NCBI GenBank assembly: GCA_937121175.1
Contig: CAKZKD010000006.1
Coordinates: forward strand, 1 to 64,000
Length of the DNA stretch: 64,000 nucleotides
Source of the DNA: an uncultured Flavobacteriales bacterium
GTDB taxonomy: Bacteria > Bacteroidota > Bacteroidia > Flavobacteriales_G > Salibacteraceae
Direction: 5' to 3'
Below the pieces are notes generated by a model. The model saw only the letters and a program-made list of their open reading frames with translations. It did no database searches and was not told where the DNA came from. Position 1 is the stretch's first letter. Every line of letters begins with the position of its first letter. The position numbers were made by a program, and so were the translations under genes. Below are positions 16,157 to 25,730 of this stretch, one piece after another.

Positions 16157-19100
16157 ATGAATAAATTCTTTAATCGAATAGCAAAAGCTGCACTAGGTGC
16201 TGCTTTTATTTTAGTAGCAGGAGTAACTTTTGCCCAATCTGCGTATGAGGGTATTCGATACCAAGCTGTTCTTAGAAATTCTAGCGGGGTTGTGGTAGCT
16301 TCGCAGCCAGTAAATCTGAGGTTTACCATTTATCAAAAAGGCGATTTAGGCAGTGGTTACATAGAATCTCATTCAACTAATACCAACGTTATGGGGTTAG
16401 TAAATTTAACTATTGGAGATGGTACTGCCGAGCAAAACACGTTTTCTTCCATAGATTGGGGAAAAGATCCAGGTAACCCTTACTTCTTAAAAGTGGAGTT
16501 CAGCGATAATGGGGGTTCTACTTACTTAACATTTGGCGAGTCGCAACTGCGTTCTGTACCTTATGCCATGTACGCCAAGAATGTGGAGAATGCTGATGAT
16601 GCCGATGCAGATCCAGAGAATGAAATTCAGGATCTGCTACTCACTGGAAATATTCTCGAAATTACCAATAACGGAAGCCCTTCTCTCATTGACTTAACAA
16701 AATATTTAGACAATACAGATGCTCAGTTATTGTCGATTGATAACGATACACTAAAACTTACCAATGGTGGTCAGGTTTATGTAGGATACTTTGACCAAAG
16801 TGGAGAATTAACTTCATTAGAAGCTAAAGTTCGTGCGGATAGCATTTTTTTAAGTAATAGAATTGATGGGATTGCCAATGGCCTTTCTACTCGGATTGAA
16901 AACGATAGTATTTTGCTTAACACACTTTCAAGTAATGTAGCCGCTGGAGCTTTTAAAGATTCCAGTTCAACAAATGAGCTAAATACGAGTGTATTACTTT
17001 CTGGAACAGATTTGAATGTAACTGATGCGGGAGGAACCGAGACAGCAGACTTGAGTAGCTTAGAAGAAAGCCAGGCGATAATAGATACAGCTACAAACTT
17101 ACGTTCTGACCTAGCTACAAAACAAGCTCTTGGTGATACCGCTCAAGTGTTAAGAGATTTAATCAATAATAAACCTGCGAAGGGAATAGATTCTGTACTG
17201 GCCAACGGGAATGATGCTGCCGATCAAAGTATTGTAAATCTAAAAGAACTACGGATTGGTACCTCTGGTCAAAGCGGAAATACAGTTTCTATAGTCGATT
17301 CGACCCGAGTGGTTGTTGGTAGGCAAACCGCAGTTAATGTTCGTTCGCTAGGTACAACTACTAGTACTGCAGGCCAAATAGGTATTCGAAGTGAAATTTC
17401 CGGTACAAATGGGGAAAATGTGAGTATTGAAGGGGTCTCCAATGGAACTTCTTCAGGAAGCAACGCAGGAGTAGGTGGTTATGCAAGCAATGCCGACACT
17501 AACCAAGCAGTGAAAGCAGATGCTACTGGAGGTGTCAAAGCAATTGGTGTTGATGCAAAAGCAACAGGAGGAACAGCACAAAACGTAGGACTTAAAGGAA
17601 CAGCTTTGAATGGTGGAGGTGCTTTAAATCATGGTGTTCAAGGCGTAGCACAAGGAGGTGCAGTTCAAAATATTGGTGTGGAAGGTAGAGTGATAGATAA
17701 TAATACATCGGTGGGAAACCGTGGTGTTTTTGGCTGGATTACAACCACGGGAAGTTGGAATGAAGGTGTGGCTGGATTCGCTGATGGAGCTAGCACCAAT
17801 TCCAACACTGGCGTTTACGGTCAAGGAACGAATAGTACAGGAGTTAATAGGGGAACTCACGGAACCGCAACTGTACCAACCTCCGGAATTAATATTGGTG
17901 CAGGTGGTAATGCAAGTTTTGGGACAAGTCAAACCATTGGATTGCGTGGAACTGCAAGTGGAAATGCAGGCTCAAATATAGTTTATGGTGTTTATGGGCA
18001 AGTAGATTCTTCGGGAAATATAAAGCGGGGTGTTGTCGGAAATCTCATAGGCCCAGTTGATAATAGCGATGCAGCGATTTATGGAATTGCTCAAGGTCAA
18101 GGTACAAATACTGCTATTTATGGTAGAGCCAATAACACGAACAATACTTCTGATACAAACATTGCAATAGTTGGACAAGCAGTAAACGCAATGGTTAACA
18201 TTTCCGGTTGGTTCAAAGAAGGTAATGTGTTTATTGACGATACATTATTCCTAAAAGAAGGAGCTCAACAAAACTATGTACTTACGGCAGTAGGCTCAGA
18301 TGGTAGAGCAGAGTGGATGCCTGCCCAATCGGACGATGATGCAGATTCTACAAACGAATTAATTACTTCTTTTACCTTATCGAACGACACTCTTAGAATT
18401 ACAGAAGCTGGAGTTACAAGTGAGGTTGTATTTAGTCGGTTTGTAGATACGACCACGTTCAACAATTACAAAACTCAATTGGCTCAACAAATGCAAGGGT
18501 TGGACAGTAGAATAGTGGCGGACAGCAATCGCTTAGTGACTCTCACAGATGATGTAAACACTGGAGCCTATAAAGATTCTAGTTCAACAAACGAATTGAA
18601 TACTGGAGTGAACCTAACTGGAACAGACCTGAATATCATTGACGCAGGAGGAACTCAAACAGTAGATCTATCATCATTGGACCAGTCTTCTTCAATTACA
18701 GGATTAGACACTCGAATTGAAAACGACAGTATTCGATTGAATGGTTATGATGCTAGAATACTAGCAGATAGCAATCGCCTAGTGACTCTCACAGATGATG
18801 TAAACACTGGAGCTTATAAAGATTCTAGCTCAACAAACGAATTGAATACTGGAGCTAACCTAACTGGAACAGACCTGAATATCATTGACGCAGGAGGCAC
18901 GCAAACAGTAGATTTGTCACCACTGGACCAGTCTTCTTCCATTACAGGATTAGGCACTCGAATTATAAACGACAGCAATCGATTGAATGGAATAGATGCT
19001 CGAATAGTAGCCGATAGTAACCGTGTAAATGGATTTGACTCACGGATTGTAACGGATAGCAATCGATTGAATGGAATAGACACTCGAATTGTAGCCGACA

Positions 19101-22100
19101 GCAATCGCTTAGTTACCTTGACAGATGATATAAACACAGGAGCTTACAAAGACTCTAGTTCCACAAACGAATTGAATACCGGAATGAACCTAACTGGAAC
19201 AAACCTTAATATCATTGACGCAGGAGGAACACAAACAGCAGATTTATCCTCATTAGACCAGTCTTCTTCTGTTACAGGATTAGACAATCGAATTATAAAC
19301 GACAGTCTTCGATTGAATGGGATTGAAGCTCGAATCGTAGCCGATAGCAATCGTGTTAATGGGTTTGATTCACGCATTGTAGCAGATAGCAATCGCTTGG
19401 ACGACACAGCAGCGGCTATTCGTGCTGCAATTCCAGAAGCACTTTGGTCAGAAAACGGGGATACCATTTACGTAGATAACGGCGAAAAGGTTGGAATCGG
19501 AACTGATGCTCCTGATCACAACTTAACAATTAATGTCACGGACTCTGTTGGAGTTGGAGTCTTCGTTAATGCAGACACAAAATCATCGGGCGTCGCAACA
19601 GGTGTGTTCTCAGAAATAGATGGAGGAGCATCAGGCACGTTAGAGAAGAGGGCAGGTGAGTTTTCTGCCGTTGGAACTGCAGCGAACAACATAGGTATAT
19701 TCGGATCTGCATCTGGAGCCGATACTAATTATGCCGGTTATTTTGAAGATGGAAATGTGGCTATAGAAAACCGTTTAATTGTTGGCGGTGATAATGTAGG
19801 GCTAGATTCTTCTCTTAATGTCGAAGGTGGAATAAATACGGATTATTTAAGAATTACTGAAGGAAATCCGCAATCTGGAAAAGTTTTAACCGCTGTTGAT
19901 ACAGATGGTAAAGCTACTTGGCAAGCACCAGCTGCCGGGTACACCACAAAAGGAATTGATTCTGTTTTGGTTGCAGGAAGTGACGCAGCAGGAGACTCCA
20001 TCGTAAATTTGGGTGCATTAGGTATAGGAACCACAACACCCGCATCTGCTCTTGAAATTGAATCTTCTTCGTTAGAAAATACCACATTTACAGGATCTGC
20101 TTCGAAAGGAACTTTCCTGAATATCCGTAACACAGCCGGAGGAACGGCATATAAAATTATTTCTACAGGTTCAGGGAATTTCGAAGGAGCCAAAAAACTA
20201 ATATTTGGAGTGGGATCTTCTTTAAATAGTAATAATGTTCATTCATTGGTAATCGATAGCAATAAAATTGGTATTGGTACTTTTAACCCTTCTGAGTTAC
20301 TTGATGTTAATGGAAAAGCCCACATTGACACCCTAAATATAAATGGTAAGTACGATTTACCATATGATGTTGGTAATGTTGGGGAAGTACTTACACTTCA
20401 ATCAGGAGGTGTCTCTACTTGGAAACCTATCTCGGTTAGTCAAGACGATTCAACTCGTATTGCATTTGGAACGAGTAAAATCTCCCTTTCTTCTTCACCA
20501 GGCAGAATTGACTTTTTTCACGACGATACTTCGTATTTCTACATGGATAAAGGAAGATTGCATACTGCAAACAACGGCAGAAGTGTATTTATTGGTTTCA
20601 ATGCTGGAATAAATGACGATTATAGTGCCAATCAAAACGTGTTTATTGGATATGATGCAGGTGGTGAAAATACTGTCGGAAGCAATAATGCCGCAGTTGG
20701 TGCTTTTTCTTTTAACTCTAATGTAGGAGGTGGTAATAATGCCGCATTCGGATTTAATTCGTTAAGTGAAAACACTAACGGAGATTTTAATAGTGCTTTT
20801 GGCTCCAGAGCACTACAGGAAAACATTGGTGGTGGATCAAATTCTGCATTTGGTATGAACGCGTTACGCTTTAATACAACTGGAAACGACAATTCAGCAT
20901 TTGGATTTGGATCCTTACTACAAAATACATCAGGTTCTGACAATGTAGCTATTGGTAAATATAGTATGCGTTTAGATTCCACAGGAAGTAACAATATAGC
21001 AATTGGTTCAGAGGCTATGTACGAACACAAAACTGGAAATAACAACATTGCGATCGGTACAAATTCACTGTATAACAATGAAACTGGATCTGACAATATT
21101 GTGATAGGTAATAATGCGGCATCCAACGAATTGGGTTCCGATAAACTTTACATCGAAAATTCAAATTCACCAACTCCATTAATCTACGGTGATTTTGCAA
21201 GCGATTCGTTACGCTTTAATGGTGCTGTTTCAATAAAAGATGGATTCTTTGTAGATGATGCGAACAAAGGTGATGGTAAAGTTTTAACTTCTGACGCTAA
21301 CGGAAAAGCAACATGGCAGGCCGTATCTTCTGATACCGCCTTAGTGTTGGCAGATTCTTCAAGGTCTTCATATTCATTATTCGACAACGATACATTCCGT
21401 TTGTTTTCAAACAACTCAGAGTGGTTTACAATTAAAAATGGTAGGGTAGGTATTAACATGAATAATCCGGTTGCTAGATTATGTTTATGGGATACTGTAT
21501 CAAGTGCCGGAGGTAAAGTCGGTATCAATGCTCAAGTCCATTCGATAAATGCGCAAGATACTGCAGTAGGTATTCAGTCCTATGTTACAGGAGATGCAAC
21601 CAACAAATACGGAATTTACTCTAAAGTGTACGGAGGACCAACCTCTTCTAGGTACTACGGCTTCTTTGGAGACGTAGTTTCTAATGGTTCAAATTCAATA
21701 AGTTACGGGTCGTTTAATCGTTCTAAAGGTGCTGGGTCATTCAGTGTATTTTATGGAAGTTATAATGAAGCAAATGGAACAAATGTAACCACTGCTATAA
21801 ACTATGGTATTTATGCAACGGCTTTTGGAGGATTAAACAATTACGCAGGTTACTTTGACAAGGGTAACGTTCGTATTGGAGATAGTTTGGCAATCGGAAA
21901 GGTAGATCCAGCAAGAAGACTTGATGTGGTTGGTGATGCATATGTCGATTCATTATGGACAGATTCTATTGTTATCGGTTCAGGTTCCAATCAGTTTGGT
22001 ATTGGATCTACTTCCGGTTCGAACGGAGATGTTCTTACTTATAATGGAGGTGTAGCGAATTGGTCAACACCATCCTCAATATGGGATACCAATTCCACCA

Positions 22101-22915
22101 CTGCATTTCAGTCTATAAACAAAAACCTGCAGGTTGGTGTTGGAGATTCAGCGCTTAGTTCTTTGCAAATCGATAGTAATTTTCACTTCGGAAGCTTTAA
22201 CATAGGCGGAAATCCGTTTTCATACATAACTCAGAATATATATTTCGACCCCGGTACTGGCTATAAATTATCAAACGATGGAATGGGTTATCTTATGCAG
22301 TTTGCTCCTGATGGGATAGAATTTGGAATTGTTGATAGTGCTGCCGCTGGTTCTAGTATTAGCGATGTCGATTATGGGTTCTCGTTTAGCGATGAAGGGT
22401 TAGAAATCGATGGGCCGCTGATTTTAAATGACACAACAGGAACTCAGTTGAAAATTTCTACGCCTGACTCAATAAAAGGATCGGGCTATACAATTTCTTT
22501 TCCAGATACAATAGGAACTTCAGGTCAAGTACTAGGAACTTCAGGAAGTGGCCAATTGGTATGGATGAACGATACTTTAGTTTGCCCAACTAGTATGGAA
22601 AAAGTAAACGACAACTACTGTATAGATAAAGTGGAACGTACTGCAGCCATTTGGTTTGTTGCCGATAGTATTTGTGTTGATGCTGGTTACGAATTAGCTT
22701 CTTATTCCGATTGGTATGGTGCTGCAACTCAAGCTGCTGCAGGTAATATTACCCTTACGAATATGGAAAATAATTTCGAGTGGACTTCTAATATTTCCCA
22801 GAACAACGTAATGGTGGTTGGTGATCCCTCGGGTGGTGGTTTAGGAAGACGTCAACGAGCGTTTAGAGATCCAGAGGTTGGAATTGCTACTTATCGTTGT
22901 GTTTATAGAAAATAA
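16157..22915 (+). CDS. Giant tail-fibre/trimeric-adhesin-like secreted protein
   Basis: 2252 residues. Signal peptide 1-26 (TFAQ), then an N-terminal domain common in Bacteroidota surface proteins (IRYQAVLRNSSGVVV ... RSVPYAMYAK, about 30-135). Residues 210-1100 hold coiled-coil-like repeats (ADSNRLNGIDARI type) and glycine-rich segments (GVYGQ, GIGGNA). Residues 1475-1655 are YadA-head-like repeats (SAFGFGSLLQNTSGSDN, NIAIGTNSLYNNETGSDN) and further GIGT/GNV repeats follow. The C-terminus (about 2145-2252) is a distinct four-cysteine domain with NYCIDKVERTAAIWF and SYSDWYGAA, resembling formylglycine-enzyme or lectin-like folds. No S74 chaperone or T9SS type A domain is seen. A trimeric surface fibre used for attachment is the best inference. 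Confidence 0.78.
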   Translation: MNKFFNRIAKAALGAAFILVAGVTFAQSAYEGIRYQAVLRNSSGVVVASQPVNLRFTIYQKGDLGSGYIESHSTNTNVMGLVNLTIGDGTAEQNTFSSIDWGKDPGNPYFLKVEFSDNGGSTYLTFGESQLRSVPYAMYAKNVENADDADADPENEIQDLLLTGNILEITNNGSPSLIDLTKYLDNTDAQLLSIDNDTLKLTNGGQVYVGYFDQSGELTSLEAKVRADSIFLSNRIDGIANGLSTRIENDSILLNTLSSNVAAGAFKDSSSTNELNTSVLLSGTDLNVTDAGGTETADLSSLEESQAIIDTATNLRSDLATKQALGDTAQVLRDLINNKPAKGIDSVLANGNDAADQSIVNLKELRIGTSGQSGNTVSIVDSTRVVVGRQTAVNVRSLGTTTSTAGQIGIRSEISGTNGENVSIEGVSNGTSSGSNAGVGGYASNADTNQAVKADATGGVKAIGVDAKATGGTAQNVGLKGTALNGGGALNHGVQGVAQGGAVQNIGVEGRVIDNNTSVGNRGVFGWITTTGSWNEGVAGFADGASTNSNTGVYGQGTNSTGVNRGTHGTATVPTSGINIGAGGNASFGTSQTIGLRGTASGNAGSNIVYGVYGQVDSSGNIKRGVVGNLIGPVDNSDAAIYGIAQGQGTNTAIYGRANNTNNTSDTNIAIVGQAVNAMVNISGWFKEGNVFIDDTLFLKEGAQQNYVLTAVGSDGRAEWMPAQSDDDADSTNELITSFTLSNDTLRITEAGVTSEVVFSRFVDTTTFNNYKTQLAQQMQGLDSRIVADSNRLVTLTDDVNTGAYKDSSSTNELNTGVNLTGTDLNIIDAGGTQTVDLSSLDQSSSITGLDTRIENDSIRLNGYDARILADSNRLVTLTDDVNTGAYKDSSSTNELNTGANLTGTDLNIIDAGGTQTVDLSPLDQSSSITGLGTRIINDSNRLNGIDARIVADSNRVNGFDSRIVTDSNRLNGIDTRIVADSNRLVTLTDDINTGAYKDSSSTNELNTGMNLTGTNLNIIDAGGTQTADLSSLDQSSSVTGLDNRIINDSLRLNGIEARIVADSNRVNGFDSRIVADSNRLDDTAAAIRAAIPEALWSENGDTIYVDNGEKVGIGTDAPDHNLTINVTDSVGVGVFVNADTKSSGVATGVFSEIDGGASGTLEKRAGEFSAVGTAANNIGIFGSASGADTNYAGYFEDGNVAIENRLIVGGDNVGLDSSLNVEGGINTDYLRITEGNPQSGKVLTAVDTDGKATWQAPAAGYTTKGIDSVLVAGSDAAGDSIVNLGALGIGTTTPASALEIESSSLENTTFTGSASKGTFLNIRNTAGGTAYKIISTGSGNFEGAKKLIFGVGSSLNSNNVHSLVIDSNKIGIGTFNPSELLDVNGKAHIDTLNINGKYDLPYDVGNVGEVLTLQSGGVSTWKPISVSQDDSTRIAFGTSKISLSSSPGRIDFFHDDTSYFYMDKGRLHTANNGRSVFIGFNAGINDDYSANQNVFIGYDAGGENTVGSNNAAVGAFSFNSNVGGGNNAAFGFNSLSENTNGDFNSAFGSRALQENIGGGSNSAFGMNALRFNTTGNDNSAFGFGSLLQNTSGSDNVAIGKYSMRLDSTGSNNIAIGSEAMYEHKTGNNNIAIGTNSLYNNETGSDNIVIGNNAASNELGSDKLYIENSNSPTPLIYGDFASDSLRFNGAVSIKDGFFVDDANKGDGKVLTSDANGKATWQAVSSDTALVLADSSRSSYSLFDNDTFRLFSNNSEWFTIKNGRVGINMNNPVARLCLWDTVSSAGGKVGINAQVHSINAQDTAVGIQSYVTGDATNKYGIYSKVYGGPTSSRYYGFFGDVVSNGSNSISYGSFNRSKGAGSFSVFYGSYNEANGTNVTTAINYGIYATAFGGLNNYAGYFDKGNVRIGDSLAIGKVDPARRLDVVGDAYVDSLWTDSIVIGSGSNQFGIGSTSGSNGDVLTYNGGVANWSTPSSIWDTNSTTAFQSINKNLQVGVGDSALSSLQIDSNFHFGSFNIGGNPFSYITQNIYFDPGTGYKLSNDGMGYLMQFAPDGIEFGIVDSAAAGSSISDVDYGFSFSDEGLEIDGPLILNDTTGTQLKISTPDSIKGSGYTISFPDTIGTSGQVLGTSGSGQLVWMNDTLVCPTSMEKVNDNYCIDKVERTAAIWFVADSICVDAGYELASYSDWYGAATQAAAGNITLTNMENNFEWTSNISQNNVMVVGDPSGGGLGRRQRAFRDPEVGIATYRCVYRK
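18523..19400 (+). repeat. Near-identical internal repeats in the giant adhesin gene
   Basis: Three long coding copies start near 18523, 18769 and 19099. Each reads LVTLTDD(V/I)NTGAYKDSSSTNELNTG..LTGT(D/N)LNIIDAGGTQT(V/A)DLS.LDQSSS, followed by a variable number of 15-residue (RI)VADSNRxNGxD units. They differ at only scattered bases, so in-frame gain or loss of units by recombination is likely. Confidence 0.85.
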
Positions 22916-22928
22916 AAAAGGAGGAATT

Positions 22929-25724
22929 TTGAATTGTTTAAAGCACATTTTTTTAACTGTCATTGTCTTGGTTGCCTATTGCAGTAAAGGCTACGCGCAA
23001 GATGTACTCATTAATCAAAATGGAGGAATACCGGATGGGTCAGCGGCTCTTGAGGTACAATCAAACTCCAAAGGGTTTTTACCTCCTCGGCTCACGACAG
23101 TGCAAGCTAATGCGATTTCCAGCCCAGCAGATGGTCTTCTAATTTTTAATTTGGATAGTGCTTGTTATTGCTATTTCAACGGTTCTAGCTGGGTAACGCT
23201 AGTAAATTCTGGAGATACGCTTTCTACAATTTCTGACAACGATGGAGACACTCGAATTGAAACCGAACCGGGTGTTGATGGCGATTCTATTGCGCTTTAT
23301 ACCCAAGGAAATCAAGTAATGCACCTTAGCGATATTGGAACAGTAGGTTTTGGAAGATCTGCTCCTACAAATGCAGATAATCGTTTAGAAATTTATCGTC
23401 CTACATCTAACACTGAGTTGCAATTAACAACAGGGGGAAATAATGACGTCCGAGTCAATTTCACAAGTTTATTCCAAGAATACTCTATTGGTCAATTTGA
23501 TAACCCTAAAACGTTCAGAATTTTTGACGGAACCAAAAATGCATCTCGATTTACAATTGATACATCGGGTAATGTTGGTATTGGAACAACCTCGCCCGAA
23601 GAGTTTGTGCATATCAAGAAAGACTATTCCAACCTTCTCTTTGAGGGCTTATCGCCACATGCTGTAATGTCTCACGGTTCATTGATATTAGATATTGACG
23701 AAAATTCCAATTCAACAACGGATAAATTAATAGTGAGAACAGATAGTACTACGGAGTTGATGGTCGTTCAAGAAGATGGAAATGTTGGTATAGGCACAAC
23801 TTCTCCTCTCAGTAAACTGCACCTACAAGGACAGGATAACGCTAGTAATACAACTGCTATAACGATAAGATCAACTGCAACAACCAAAGCATCAAGTATT
23901 CGATTTGATAAGGCAAGTAATGGAGAAACTGTGATTGGTCCAAATCATAACCTGGGAACCGTAGGGGCAAGCGGATATGATGGAAGTGCTTATCAATCTT
24001 CCTCTAGTATTATTTTTTCTGCCGATGGTACCATAGGAACTAATGACGTACCCGGTAGAATTGAATTTGCAACCAGACCTTCGGGTGGTACAGCTACAGT
24101 TGAACGCATGCGCATTGATAATGCCGGTAATGTAGGTATTGGAACAACGGCTCCCGCTACGGATCTGCATGTTGCACCTGGGGCATCGGGACAAACGTTT
24201 TCAAATATTTCTGGATTGGCCATTGAAAATGATGGTACAAGTAATTCCTTTTATGTGTTTCAAACTGCCACCTCAGGAGGTGGAAAGTCCTTTTCTATTA
24301 CTAATGCGGGAAATGTAGGTATTGGAACTGATGCTCCTGCTGCACCCGTACACATAGTTGGTGCTTATCCTGCAAACGCTAATACAGGTCAACTGCACAT
24401 TGCTGGGCCAACCGCTGCCGATAATATGCTTATTGGTAGAACTGCCACTTATGGGTTCGTTCAGACTCAATCTGCAGAACCATTAGTTTTAAATCCAATT
24501 TCGAATAGTGTAGGTATTGGAACTACTTCACCTACTGCTAAATTGCAAATTGATGGAACCGATGATTTGTCTCTTACCAACGATGGACTTGTTCTAATTG
24601 GGCGAAAAAATGCAAGTAATATTGTTATTGACGGCAATGAGATCATGGCCCGAAATAATGGTACTAAGTCTAGATTGTTCCTTCAAAATAGTGGGGGGGA
24701 TTTTAGTGTTGGAAATACCAAATTCTATTTAACTGATGCGGGTAGTTTAGGTTTGGGTAGTTCTGCTCCAACCAATGAGTTACACATTGTTGGATCTGAT
24801 ACCAGAACTGATGGGCGATTTGGGGTTTTTATTGACATCCAAAATAAAGCTGGATTTGTATCTTCTACTGGAAACATCACATCCGGAATTCGGTTTAAAA
24901 ACGTTACTGGGAACTTTGAAAACGCATATACTCATGCAGGAATACTGTTTCAAACAACGGCAGCCGACGGATATGGAAATTTGGTTTTGGCCAATAAAAA
25001 CACTGGAACAGGTTTCCCTGTTGATGTTGCGGACGGAGATTTAGTAATAACACCAGCAGGGGATATAGGTATTGGAACTGCTGCTCCGGGATACAAACTT
25101 CACGTTTCTGAGAATAATTCTGCTGGACATGTTGCAACTATTGAAAATACTAATACGGGTACAAATGCAGATGGATTAAGAATTGTTTTGGGGCAGGCGA
25201 GCCCTGGAACATCAAATAATTACTTAACATTTTACCGTTCTGGAGGAACTATTGCTGGTCAAATAGAAGGCAACGGAAATGCCGTATCTTACAATACCAC
25301 TTCTGATAGACGTTTAAAAACTAACATCAAAAATTTCAATTCTGGTTTAAATCTTTTATCTGACATTCAGCCGAGATCTTATGAACGAAAAACAACATTA
25401 GGAAAAGTTGAAATTGGTTTTATTGCGCAGGAATTAAAGCAGGTATTTCCACAAATGGTTAGTGGTGATTCAACTTTAGATGTTCAAACTGCCCCAATGA
25501 TGGTAAGTTATTCGGATCTGACACCTGTCCTTGCTGCTGCAATTAAAGAGCTGCATGAATTGGTTAAGAATCAACAATTTAAAATTGAAAGATTAGAATC
25601 GGAGAATTCTGTTTTAAAGTCAGAATTGATTGAGATAGAAGATTTAAAAACGAATCAGAAAGAGCTTCAAGAACAACTGAAGTTGATTCATCAAAGAATA
25701 AATACTGGTGTTACTAAACAGTAA
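22929..25724 (+). CDS. Tail-fibre-domain surface protein with S74 intramolecular chaperone
   Basis: About 931 residues from TTG at 22929, chosen because AGGAGG (22919-22924) precedes it and it gives the signal peptide MNCLKHIFLT...GYAQ; an upstream in-frame start at 22878 would overlap the previous gene. The N-terminal domain (LINQNGGIPDGSAALEVQSNSKGFLPPRLT) is shared with the next gene. The centre is made of beta-helix-like GNVGIGTTSP repeats. The C-terminus has a Peptidase_S74 autoprocessing chaperone (SDRRLKTNIKNFNSG near residue 792, IGFIAQELKQVFP) and a terminal coiled coil. S74 domains trimerise phage spikes and then cleave themselves off at the Ser of SDRR. Probable trimeric surface fibre. 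Confidence 0.82.
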   Translation: MNCLKHIFLTVIVLVAYCSKGYAQDVLINQNGGIPDGSAALEVQSNSKGFLPPRLTTVQANAISSPADGLLIFNLDSACYCYFNGSSWVTLVNSGDTLSTISDNDGDTRIETEPGVDGDSIALYTQGNQVMHLSDIGTVGFGRSAPTNADNRLEIYRPTSNTELQLTTGGNNDVRVNFTSLFQEYSIGQFDNPKTFRIFDGTKNASRFTIDTSGNVGIGTTSPEEFVHIKKDYSNLLFEGLSPHAVMSHGSLILDIDENSNSTTDKLIVRTDSTTELMVVQEDGNVGIGTTSPLSKLHLQGQDNASNTTAITIRSTATTKASSIRFDKASNGETVIGPNHNLGTVGASGYDGSAYQSSSSIIFSADGTIGTNDVPGRIEFATRPSGGTATVERMRIDNAGNVGIGTTAPATDLHVAPGASGQTFSNISGLAIENDGTSNSFYVFQTATSGGGKSFSITNAGNVGIGTDAPAAPVHIVGAYPANANTGQLHIAGPTAADNMLIGRTATYGFVQTQSAEPLVLNPISNSVGIGTTSPTAKLQIDGTDDLSLTNDGLVLIGRKNASNIVIDGNEIMARNNGTKSRLFLQNSGGDFSVGNTKFYLTDAGSLGLGSSAPTNELHIVGSDTRTDGRFGVFIDIQNKAGFVSSTGNITSGIRFKNVTGNFENAYTHAGILFQTTAADGYGNLVLANKNTGTGFPVDVADGDLVITPAGDIGIGTAAPGYKLHVSENNSAGHVATIENTNTGTNADGLRIVLGQASPGTSNNYLTFYRSGGTIAGQIEGNGNAVSYNTTSDRRLKTNIKNFNSGLNLLSDIQPRSYERKTTLGKVEIGFIAQELKQVFPQMVSGDSTLDVQTAPMMVSYSDLTPVLAAAIKELHELVKNQQFKIERLESENSVLKSELIEIEDLKTNQKELQEQLKLIHQRINTGVTKQ

Positions 25725-25730
25725 TTGATT

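Noticed and set aside
18814-21126. Long minus-strand ORFs under the 2252-residue adhesin gene
   Set aside because: They mirror the repetitive plus-strand coding sequence, lack signals or domains and have the biased composition of antisense frames.
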